Source of the DNA: an uncultured Clostridia bacterium
GTDB taxonomy: Bacteria > Bacillota > Clostridia > Lachnospirales > Lachnospiraceae
NCBI GenBank assembly: GCA_946186175.1
Contig: CAMHMG010000079.1
Span: forward strand, 1-12,013
Length of the DNA stretch: 12,013 nucleotides
Reading direction: 5' to 3'
Shown: positions 6,295 to 12,013 of the stretch, piece by piece
Layout: every line of letters starts with the position of its first letter
Position numbering within the stretch: position 1 is the stretch's first letter
Program-made: the position numbers and the translations under genes
The notes under the pieces: generated by a model
What the model saw: only the letters and a program-made list of their open reading frames with translations
The model's database searches: none
What the model was told of the DNA's origin: nothing

Positions 6295-7905
6295 TTAAAT
6301 ATAATATACCCTATCTATCTTACAGCTATATTCCTTCTTATCCTTGTCATAGTTAATCCCCACAAGAAGAATATCTCCACCATAGTCAGCAAGCTTCCCC
6401 ACATAATTTTTTGCATGTATCTGATCTATTGCGGTATCGGCATCCTTATTCCACTTAAGCTCAACAATCATAGCGGGTTTATCACTGTTTTTCTTAGGAA
6501 TAAACACTATGTCAGCAAATCCCTTACCTGTCGGTATTTCCCTGACTACCACATAGTGCTTTCTTGCAGTATAATATGTCATCATTATAGCAAGTGCCAA
6601 AGAGTTTTCATCATGATACCTTAATATGCTTGTATAATCCTGATGTGACTTTGAAATTGCGTTGGCCACTTTCTCGCCATCTTCATTCCATGTAGCCTCA
6701 AGAATGGAATCTGAATTTCTAAGTGCATCAATTATATCCTTCCACTCACCAACCTTGATAGCACTTTCAAACACATCCCTGACCTCTTCATTAGGAATAA
6801 ATGCCTTACCGGTCTTGGGATTATAACCTAAATATCCCATATGAATAAGAGCAGTCATTACATCATCCCTGCTTTTGAAACTTGTAAGATCATTCTGATA
6901 AGAACCTGTATCAACCGGACATTCTTCTCCTGCAAGCATATTTAAAATGCAATCCTTAAGACCATCCATGTTCATAGCAATATAATCATTAAGCCCGCCA
7001 AAAGCGCCTGTGTTTTTCCAATATGACTCGCAGCCGCCGTCAATAAATGCATTTACCAATGAATTAGGATTATACATATGCAATATCTTCCTACTTCTGT
7101 CCGGTGTCATATATTCCATAATATAGCCGTCATACCATCTTCGAATTTCATTGATATCCATAATATCATCATTAGCACACATCAAAGTAACTTCTTCATC
7201 TGAAAAACCGAAATAAGGAGCCAACTGTTTTGGTGAAATCATCGTATATTCTCTGAAATTATTCATAGCCGATTCGCCGTCAAACTTCTTAATCGGAAGA
7301 ATTCCTGTAATGTAACCTAATGCAAGAAACTCTTTAGATTCCTCTGTTTTGAAAAAGCCACGAAGATACTTAAGATAATCCATAATCAGCTTATGATCCG
7401 TCTTCGCATCTCTAATAACACACTCCCATTCGTCTATAATAATAACAAATTGTCTTCCGTCATTTTTCCACACTGCCTCCACCGCCATCGGGACAGTTCT
7501 GATATCATCTGAAACAGCTAAAGGATACGTCTCCCTAAAATCCTTAAGTATCGTATCATTCATAAGGTCTATGGGATTTTCATCACCTCTTGCCGCATTA
7601 AGAAACGTTGCCATATCAAAGTGAAGCACATGATACCGATTAAGGTATTTTTCATATTCAGGATCATCAGCAATCCTTAAGTTTGAAAACATCTCCCTTG
7701 AATCACAACCTACACTGTAATACGCTTTAATCATTCCTGCAACCATAGACTTACCAAATCTTCTTGCCCTGCTTACAGCAAAATATCTTCTTGATTTTCC
7801 TATATTGTTATTGAGGATTGACAACATTTCCGTCTTGTCAATATATATATCAGATTCTATATCAGATCTAAAACTCTCATTACCCGGATCTACATACATT
7901 CCCAT
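6295..7905 (-). CDS. AAA-ATPase-like protein with C-terminal PD-(D/E)XK nuclease-like domain
   Basis: A 536-residue protein of the AAA-ATPase-like plus PDDEXK_9 type, which is common and often multicopy in Lachnospiraceae and Bacteroidales. The N-terminus has the family's unusual Walker A, SRARRFGKS (45-53), where the canonical GxxxxGK is reduced, and a Walker B with hydrophobic strand and IIIDEWE (155-161). The C-terminal part carries G-F-A-D465-I-V-F followed by M-I-V-E482-L-K484-W, the D...ExK pattern of PD-(D/E)XK nuclease-like folds. The biological role of the family is not established; defence or mobile-element functions have been proposed. Length is typical and both domains look intact. 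Start ATG 7905 has AGGTGA 6 nt upstream. The TlpA-like gene starts only 34 nt after its stop with no terminator between, so read-through is likely even if the functions are unrelated. Confidence 0.9.
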   Translation of the reverse strand: MGMYVDPGNESFRSDIESDIYIDKTEMLSILNNNIGKSRRYFAVSRARRFGKSMVAGMIKAYYSVGCDSREMFSNLRIADDPEYEKYLNRYHVLHFDMATFLNAARGDENPIDLMNDTILKDFRETYPLAVSDDIRTVPMAVEAVWKNDGRQFVIIIDEWECVIRDAKTDHKLIMDYLKYLRGFFKTEESKEFLALGYITGILPIKKFDGESAMNNFREYTMISPKQLAPYFGFSDEEVTLMCANDDIMDINEIRRWYDGYIMEYMTPDRSRKILHMYNPNSLVNAFIDGGCESYWKNTGAFGGLNDYIAMNMDGLKDCILNMLAGEECPVDTGSYQNDLTSFKSRDDVMTALIHMGYLGYNPKTGKAFIPNEEVRDVFESAIKVGEWKDIIDALRNSDSILEATWNEDGEKVANAISKSHQDYTSILRYHDENSLALAIMMTYYTARKHYVVVREIPTGKGFADIVFIPKKNSDKPAMIVELKWNKDADTAIDQIHAKNYVGKLADYGGDILLVGINYDKDKKEYSCKIDRVYYI

Positions 7906-7962
7906 AAAATCTCACCTACCTTTATTCTCTATGGTTTTCTATAAACAGCCCATTTGAAAATA

Positions 7963-7991
7963 ATATTACATCATTTATTATATTCTTTCAA
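7963..7991 (-). promoter_or_regulatory. Candidate sigma-A promoter for the ATPase gene
   Basis: On the minus strand, TTGAAA (-35, 7986-7991) and TAATAT (-10, 7963-7968) are separated by 17 nt. The match is 5/6 and 4/6 to consensus. It lies between the terminator at 8037-8080 and ATG 7905 and would give a leader of about 50 nt. The A/T-rich background makes chance matches common. Confidence 0.45.
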
Positions 7992-8036
7992 TAAGCAAGA
8001 AATAATTAATTACATTGTACCAAATATCATCTCTAC

Positions 8037-8080
8037 AATAAAGTGCCGGCTCCATGTGAACACGAAACCGGCACTTTATT
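8037..8080 (-). terminator. Probable intrinsic terminator downstream of the EF-hand gene
   Basis: Perfect 13-bp inverted repeat, AATAAAGTGCCGG (8037-8049) and CCGGCACTTTATT (8068-8080), with an 18-nt loop. The stem is GC-rich next to the loop and ends in A- and T-rich flanks on both sides, so it could stop transcription in either direction. It begins about 130 nt after the EF-hand gene stop and precedes the candidate promoter of the ATPase gene. The rest of the 305-bp gene-free stretch 7906-8210 holds only the promoter and the second hairpin listed separately. Confidence 0.7.
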
Positions 8081-8132
8081 CATTCGTAACTATTCATTTT
8101 TCAAGTCAACTGCATCTTAATGTGTTTTTCTC

Positions 8133-8170
8133 CTCATAGAGTTCTCTGCGTATCTTCAGAGCTCTATGAG
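8133..8170 (-). other. Second hairpin downstream of the EF-hand gene
   Basis: Arms CTCATAGAG (8133-8141) and CTCTATGAG (8162-8170) continue inward as CTCTG/CAGAG after a 2-nt bulge, closing an 8-nt loop. It lies about 40 nt after the EF-hand stop. On the minus strand it is followed by GAGAAAAAC and has no U-run; a T-run follows only on the plus strand, where no gene ends. It may protect the mRNA 3' end. Confidence 0.5.
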
Positions 8171-8210
8171 ACTCATTTTTCACGTACTTAACAGATGTAT
8201 TCTAATATTA

Positions 8211-9503
8211 TCATACCGCAAGATCAACATGCTGTACAGTTCCAACTCCTCCGCTTTCGCGTAAGAATATTCCTGTCTGTCTGATCATTCCGTTAGTATT
8301 GTTCGAAGCATCATTTAAATGATAATCCGTGCTTGCGCTTCCGAGATATATCGCACCGACATCTGCTTCCTTAAGACCGATGAGCTTATCATTGCCATCC
8401 TCATCCTTTGTCCAGACCTTGAGTTTGGAATAGATGTCATCACCCTCATCAATCCAGCCGTTGCCGTCTTTGTCATAAGCAGCCAGATCTGCAAACCCGT
8501 CTCCCGACTTGGTTCCGAAAAGCTCCGACCCATCATTGATAACGCCATCACCATTCTTGTCATAAGCTAAGAATGCACTGCCCTTCTTGAGATTAGATAT
8601 CTCATCCTTCTTACCGTCACCATCAAGATCGAAATAGAACTTCTGGTCGGAAAGACCTGCCGGACTGTTATCAAGATTGATAACGAGCGGATCTGTCATT
8701 ATGTAGGACTCTAAGCTCTCAGCCTGAACAGAACCGCAAAATGCCCTTGACATCTCCAGATCAAGATTAAATGATATCTCTCTTCCATCCGCTGTCTTGG
8801 CGATTCCGGTAGTAGAGAAAGTCATGCTCTCCTGCTCCATTACAAAACTGCTCTTACTTGTATGGCGAACCCATATATTGCCTCCGCCATTCCTGATCTG
8901 ACGCCTTTCCTCAGCAGTCTTGATCACTCTTCCACTGCCACCACTTTCACTGCTGCCTGTAAGATCAAGCACTCCGTTAGATCCCGACAAAGATACCTTT
9001 CCAAGCCGCTTCATCGTGTGTTCAAACTTTCTGTCGTAGGCCTCCATCTCTTCTGACGTCATCTCTCTTCGAAGATTAGAAAAGCTGCGTCCCTTGCCTC
9101 CATTTCTCATCTGTCTTAGAATCTCAGTAAGTCTTCTTAGGATTCTGATGATCTGTTCATCCTTGCTCTCAGCCTGCTTAACAGGCTCAAGCTCCGTCTC
9201 ATCGGCCTTATGGCTCTCCATCCATTCCTTAACAGAGCTGTCGGCATGATTATGCCCCTTGTGTCTGCCATTGTCATGGTCGATCTTGTCATGACGTCTT
9301 CTGGCTTCATCAGAGATAGATATGACCGCTGCACTATCTTGTTTTCTCTCTTTGGGTTTCTCGGGGACAGGTTCTTTAGATTGCTGCTCGGAAAGCTTAT
9401 TCCAATTAGCAGCAGACATCTGGGTGACAACAGATGTCGTTTCCTGATAGTGATTGTAGCTCGAACTACCCTTCATAGCTACCGCACTTTCTGTGATCCT
9501 CAT
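8211..9503 (-). CDS. EF-hand-rich, probably calcium-binding protein of unknown function
   Basis: A 430-residue protein with no signal peptide or membrane segment. Residues 40-115 are low complexity and charged, with a His/Asp-rich run near 71-88 (H-D-K-I-D-H-D-N-G-R-H-K-G-H-N-H); residues 115-170 are basic and helical. The C-terminal part has several calcium-loop sequences: D292-L-D-G-D-G-x-K-D-E, D315-K-N-G-D-G-V-I-N-D-G-S-E and D344-K-D-G-N-G-W-I-D, plus a weaker D-E-D-G-N-D near 367. This pattern, including SELFG and the ending T-V-Q-H-V-D-L-A-V, resembles the calcium-binding modules of RTX/VCBS-type and related uncharacterised bacterial proteins. ATG 9503 is chosen because AAGGAG (9513-9518) is 9 nt upstream; a TTG at 9512 abuts the SD. 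It appears monocistronic. Surface export by a leaderless route is possible but not shown. Confidence 0.82.
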   Translation of the reverse strand: MRITESAVAMKGSSSYNHYQETTSVVTQMSAANWNKLSEQQSKEPVPEKPKERKQDSAAVISISDEARRRHDKIDHDNGRHKGHNHADSSVKEWMESHKADETELEPVKQAESKDEQIIRILRRLTEILRQMRNGGKGRSFSNLRREMTSEEMEAYDRKFEHTMKRLGKVSLSGSNGVLDLTGSSESGGSGRVIKTAEERRQIRNGGGNIWVRHTSKSSFVMEQESMTFSTTGIAKTADGREISFNLDLEMSRAFCGSVQAESLESYIMTDPLVINLDNSPAGLSDQKFYFDLDGDGKKDEISNLKKGSAFLAYDKNGDGVINDGSELFGTKSGDGFADLAAYDKDGNGWIDEGDDIYSKLKVWTKDEDGNDKLIGLKEADVGAIYLGSASTDYHLNDASNNTNGMIRQTGIFLRESGGVGTVQHVDLAV

Positions 9504-9540
9504 AGTAATCAACTCCTTTCTTTCCTATGAGTGCCAGGTG

Positions 9541-9580
9541 ATTGCGAAACTCATATACACTTTTCAATTAGTTTCGCAAT
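9541..9580. repeat. Short inverted-repeat element (relative of the 200-bp element)
   Basis: Perfect 11-bp terminal inverted repeat, ATTGCGAAACT (9541-9551) and AGTTTCGCAAT (9570-9580), around 18 nt. Bases 9548-9581 match the reverse complement of 10792-10825, one end of the larger element, at 29 of 34 positions without gaps. In direct orientation 9536-9553 matches 10788-10805 at 17 of 18. It lies in the leader or promoter region of the EF-hand gene. Confidence 0.65.
9552..9579 (-). promoter_or_regulatory. Weak candidate promoter for the EF-hand gene, inside the repeat
   Basis: Minus-strand TTGCGA (9574-9579) and TATATG (9552-9557) are 16 nt apart, each 4/6 to the sigma-A consensus. The -35 falls inside one terminal repeat. 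No better pair was found between 9504 and 9640. Confidence 0.25.
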
Positions 9581-9617
9581 TGCACATATGGGTATATAAC
9601 CCTAAAACGAATGCAAA

Positions 9618-9639
9618 TTTCGTTCATCCATGAACGAAA
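9618..9639. promoter_or_regulatory. Perfect 10-bp palindrome, possible operator
   Basis: Arm TTTCGTTCAT (9618-9627), two bases CC, then arm ATGAACGAAA (9630-9639). A further half-site AACGAA occurs just to the left (9606-9611). It lies about 115 bp upstream of the EF-hand start and abuts the tail of the regulator's terminator. The almost spacerless perfect symmetry fits a binding site for a dimeric protein better than an RNA hairpin. Which protein would bind is unknown. Confidence 0.4.
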
Positions 9640-9640
9640 A

Positions 9641-9672
9641 AGGTATATATTTACAAAAGTAAATATATACCT
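9641..9672 (-). terminator. Intrinsic terminator of the LacI-family gene
   Basis: Perfect 14-bp stem, AGGTATATATTTAC (9641-9654) and its complement (9659-9672), with a 4-nt loop. On the minus strand it is followed at once by TTTTT. The stem is AT-rich. It starts 88 nt after the regulator's stop codon. Confidence 0.75.
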
Positions 9673-9760
9673 CCATTATAACAGATTACATACATAAATC
9701 AAGCATTTTATTGATATTATTCTTAAATTATATCTTCTATAAAAAATGCTTTTTGTTATA

Positions 9761-10759
9761 TTACGTCGACTCTCTTTCGATCAATACCGGCGTTGTACAA
9801 AACGACTGCGTCTGCATATTCGGTTTTTTGATTTTCTGCAGTATGAATCTTGCAGCCTGATTACCCATATCAAACATATCCACCTCAATAGCAGTAAGCG
9901 TCGGCTGAACCAACATTGAAAACGGATAGTTATCAAATGTCATAAGTGCTATATCTTTAGGTATATCCAGATTCTTAACTCTAATACTCTGAATACACCC
10001 AAGAGCAAGATAGTTATTGTTACACAGTATTACCTCGGGAATCTTCTCTCTTTCCAATATCTGTTCGGTAATCCTTCGGCTGTCATCAAAACCGGTTATA
10101 CCTGATATAGTTTCTATTGTCAGCTCTTCCTCTTCAAATGCTATATTAATCCCTTCAAGTCTTCTAAGCGATATCTGGTCATTTACCGGATCACCCATCA
10201 GGAATACAATCCCTCTATATCCCTTATCAAGCAGATAGTTAGCCGCTATCTGTCCTGCTGACTCGTGACTTACATCAATCCAGCTGAGTGTATTGACAAA
10301 ATTGGGTTTTCCAATAATAAGATGAGGATAAGCTTCTTTTCCAAGTACAAATGCCAGCTGTTTTGTAATTATTCCGGCATGAAGTATGATTCCATCCGCC
10401 TCTTCACTAAGCATTAATTCCTTTATCTGATTAGGCGCATTATCTACAGTCACATGCTTAAATATCAATGAATATCCCTTTTCTTCCAGATATCTTTCAA
10501 CTCCGGTAACTATCTCAAAAAGATGCGGATTTTCAAAACCAATTCCCTTGGACATATCTGCCGCAAAGAGAATGATTCCGTTCTTCTTCCTTGCAAAGCT
10601 TCTCGCTCTGGCATTAGGCTTATAGCCTATCTCTTCTGCCTTCTTGCGAATTCTTTCCTTAGTCTTTTCCGATATTGAATAACTGTCATTAAGTGCCTTT
10701 GAAACCGTAGAGATAGATACCCCTGCCGCTTCGGCAAGATCAAAAATTGTAGCCGCCAT
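9761..10759 (-). CDS. LacI-family transcriptional regulator
   Basis: A 332-residue regulator of standard LacI/GalR length. Residues 4-23 are the helix-turn-helix (IFDLAEAAGVSISTVSKALN), followed by the hinge helix region near 49-57 (N-A-R-A-R-S-F-A-R) and a periplasmic-binding-protein-like effector domain (about 60-330) with G-I-I-L-F, A-D-G-I-I-L-H and D-I-A-L-M-T-F-D-N-Y strands. Start ATG 10759 has GAAGGA (10768-10773) 8 nt upstream. A perfect TATAAT (10783-10788) lies just before that, without a recognisable -35. The gene follows a GH13 amylase on the same strand, so a sugar such as maltose or a maltodextrin is the likely effector, by inference from context only. Repeat elements flank it on both sides and a terminator follows it. 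Confidence 0.93.
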   Translation of the reverse strand: MAATIFDLAEAAGVSISTVSKALNDSYSISEKTKERIRKKAEEIGYKPNARARSFARKKNGIILFAADMSKGIGFENPHLFEIVTGVERYLEEKGYSLIFKHVTVDNAPNQIKELMLSEEADGIILHAGIITKQLAFVLGKEAYPHLIIGKPNFVNTLSWIDVSHESAGQIAANYLLDKGYRGIVFLMGDPVNDQISLRRLEGINIAFEEEELTIETISGITGFDDSRRITEQILEREKIPEVILCNNNYLALGCIQSIRVKNLDIPKDIALMTFDNYPFSMLVQPTLTAIEVDMFDMGNQAARFILQKIKKPNMQTQSFCTTPVLIEREST

Positions 10760-10782
10760 ATGTTATGTCCTTCTTATTCCAT

Positions 10783-10788
10783 ATTATA
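10783..10788 (-). promoter_or_regulatory. -10 element upstream of the LacI-family gene
   Basis: Perfect TATAAT on the minus strand, about 24 nt before ATG 10759. No good -35 is seen 15-19 nt further up. The end of the 200-bp palindrome (10793) falls in the spacer, so this promoter, if real, is partly made by the repeat. Confidence 0.35.
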
Positions 10789-10792
10789 GGTA

Positions 10793-10992
10793 ATTGCGAA
10801 ACTCAATAAAATATGTATATGAGTTGGGCATATTACATATAGCATCCATTAGCAGACCTTGACGCAGGCGTCGGTACTTTTGCACCGTATTTTGGTGCAT
10901 TATGTACCGTTACGCCGTAGGCAGAGCGAAAGCGTGTCTGTAATGGATCTATATAATATGCACAGCTCAATAAAAAAATATAGCTTCGCAAT
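10793..10992. repeat. 200-bp imperfect palindromic element with terminal inverted repeats (MITE-like)
   Basis: Terminal repeats ATTGCGAAACT (10793-10803) and AGCTTCGCAAT (10982-10992) enclose nested complementary segments in collinear order: GCATATTA 10828-10835 with 10954-10961; ATCCATTA 10844-10851 with 10941-10948; CAGAC 10853-10857 with 10936-10940; GGCGT 10867-10871 with 10912-10916; GGTAC 10873-10877 with 10904-10908; TGCACC 10881-10886 with 10894-10899; and a 7-nt loop. A local hairpin, GACGC-AG-GCGTC, lies at 10861-10872. The core is richer in GC than the flanks. It has no coding capacity and fills nearly all of the amylase-regulator spacer, ending 3 nt from the amylase stop codon. 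It could be a non-autonomous mobile element or a transcribed structured RNA. The matching short copy at 9541 favours a repeat family. Confidence 0.7.
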
Positions 10993-10995
10993 CGT

Positions 10996-12013
10996 CTATT
11001 CTTTTATTACAACGTAACCGTTTTCGGTAATCTTACCTTCATTATAGTTCTTACTATATATTATACTACCTGTTTGTGGAACAGCAAGCTCATTATCTTT
11101 GTTATTAATATAGATTGCTATTGATTCTTGTCCGTCATTTCTTCTATATCCATAGGCACCATTTTCTGCAATAAGAGTCTCAAACTCTCCATTTCTGATA
11201 CAGCTGTGGTTCACACGGAGATTGATAAACTTCTTATAGATGTCTTCAAGCGGATCTTGTTTATCAAATTCCATAGGTCTTCTGTATTCATCTTCACTCT
11301 TACCGGTAAGACCTTTTTCATCTCCATAGAAAATACTCGGCATCCCGACAAATGTCATCTGGAAGAGTATTGCAAGCTCCATTTTCTCTCTGTCATCTCC
11401 ACACTCTGTAAGAAAACGACTTACATCATGACTGTCAAGAAGATTAAGCTGTGCAAAGACTGACTGTTTAGGATATCTCATCAAAAGATTCGATACTCTG
11501 GCATCAAACTCTTGAGCATCAATTGTTTTATAAGCAAAGAACTGTCCGCAGAATCTTCTGACATCATAATTCATTGCGCCATCCATCATGTTTCCATTCA
11601 CATAATGGTTTGCATTTTCCCAGACCTCTCCTATCACAAGCGCATCAGCTTTCTCATTTTTAACAGAGTTCCTGAAAGCTCTTAAGAACTGATCGTCCAC
11701 TTCATTTGCAACGTCAAGACGCCATCCGTCAACGTCAAATTCCCTTATCCAATAAGCTCCAACCTCACAGAAGTAATCTCTTAGTCCCGGATTTGCCGTG
11801 TTAGTCTTTGGCATATCAGGAACATAAGAAAAACACAGATAGTCAGGTTCCTCTCCCTCTGCCGGAAATACAGGCTTATCGGGAATATCATAGAAATAAC
11901 CAGCATATTGGGATTCTTTGCCATTTTTTATGACATCCTGAAAGAACTCGTGACGCCAGCTTATATGGTTAAAAACTCCGTCTACGATAACCCTGATGTG
12001 CATATCGTGAGCT
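10996..12013 (-). CDS. GH13 alpha-amylase, neopullulanase/cyclomaltodextrinase type (C-terminal part)
   Basis: The frame is open to the window edge (the visible protein begins A-H-D-M-H-I-R-V) and ends at TAG 10996-10998, so the N-terminal part of the enzyme is missing. All four conserved GH13 regions are present: V-D-G-V-F-N-H (I), D-G-W-R-L-D-V-A-N-E (II, with the nucleophile Asp), I-G-E-V-W-E-N-A (III, with the acid/base Glu) and L-L-D-S-H-D-V-S-R (IV, with the third Asp). The GWRLDVANEVD form and the segment F-F-Q-D-V-I-K-N-G are typical of subfamily 20 enzymes, which cleave cyclodextrins, pullulan and maltodextrins, mostly inside the cell. The expected N-terminal carbohydrate-binding domain would lie outside the window. 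A short beta-rich C-terminal domain follows the barrel. The LacI-family gene downstream is its probable regulator. Confidence 0.92.
   Translation of the reverse strand, partial: AHDMHIRVIVDGVFNHISWRHEFFQDVIKNGKESQYAGYFYDIPDKPVFPAEGEEPDYLCFSYVPDMPKTNTANPGLRDYFCEVGAYWIREFDVDGWRLDVANEVDDQFLRAFRNSVKNEKADALVIGEVWENANHYVNGNMMDGAMNYDVRRFCGQFFAYKTIDAQEFDARVSNLLMRYPKQSVFAQLNLLDSHDVSRFLTECGDDREKMELAILFQMTFVGMPSIFYGDEKGLTGKSEDEYRRPMEFDKQDPLEDIYKKFINLRVNHSCIRNGEFETLIAENGAYGYRRNDGQESIAIYINNKDNELAVPQTGSIIYSKNYNEGKITENGYVVIKE

Noticed and set aside
7954..8139. Small plus-strand frame in the gene-free stretch
   Set aside because: It crosses the terminator hairpin and the second hairpin, has no SD and shows no protein features.
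9210..9530. 106-codon open frame on the plus strand
   Set aside because: It is antisense to the N-terminus of the EF-hand gene, which has a good SD and recognisable domains.
10793..10992. Reading the palindrome as a simple terminator for the amylase gene
   Set aside because: No U-run follows the core stem on the minus strand. The T7 run near 10971-10977 precedes the core instead. Length and terminal repeats fit an element better.
9541..10992. CRISPR-like array from the repeated ATTGCGAAACT sites
   Set aside because: The four sites are in inverted pairs with unequal spacing (18 and 178 bp inside the pairs) and not regular direct repeats with spacers; no cas gene is present.

Overview
The window looks like chromosomal DNA of an anaerobic, low-GC Gram-positive bacterium of the Lachnospiraceae (Butyrivibrio or Pseudobutyrivibrio type). 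The reasons are AT-rich spacers, strong GGAGG-type ribosome binding sites, an AAA-ATPase-like/PD-(D/E)XK protein, a CD1871A-type CXXC microprotein and an intracellular-type alpha-amylase. This placement is an inference from gene content. No rRNA or marker gene is present. Every supported gene lies on the minus strand, so the window is described here from right to left.

Right end (12013 to 9541): the C-terminal two thirds of a GH13 neopullulanase/cyclomaltodextrinase-type amylase, then a LacI-family regulator, suggest a maltodextrin-use locus. Between them is a 200-bp imperfect palindrome (10793-10992) with ATTGCGAA-type terminal inverted repeats. A 40-bp relative of it (9541-9580) lies on the other side of the regulator. 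The pair looks like an undescribed miniature repeat family. The regulator ends in a terminator hairpin (9641-9672).

Middle (9503 to 7906): one gene encodes an EF-hand-rich, probably calcium-binding protein of unknown role. It is followed by two hairpins in a 305-bp non-coding stretch, one of them a likely terminator, and by a reasonable promoter for the next gene.

Redox and c-di-GMP block (7905 to 2220): an AAA-ATPase-like/PD-(D/E)XK protein is followed 34 bp later by a TlpA-type thioredoxin lipoprotein, a 46-residue membrane CXXC protein, a NapH-like membrane polyferredoxin and, overlapping the last, a membrane EAL phosphodiesterase with a degenerate GGDEF domain. The thioredoxin, CXXC peptide and polyferredoxin plausibly form a relay that carries electrons across the membrane to extracytoplasmic thiols. 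That is the most interesting candidate system here. The EAL protein would link it to c-di-GMP turnover.

Left end (2135 to 1): a LysR-family regulator, an EcsC-family protein and the first 111 residues of an HD-GYP-like phosphohydrolase, cut by the window edge. The last two are closely coupled: the ribosome binding site of the HD gene lies in the final codons of the EcsC gene.

Several starts have been moved inward from the longest open frame, because an SD sequence lies inside that frame (LysR, EAL, TlpA and EF-hand genes).
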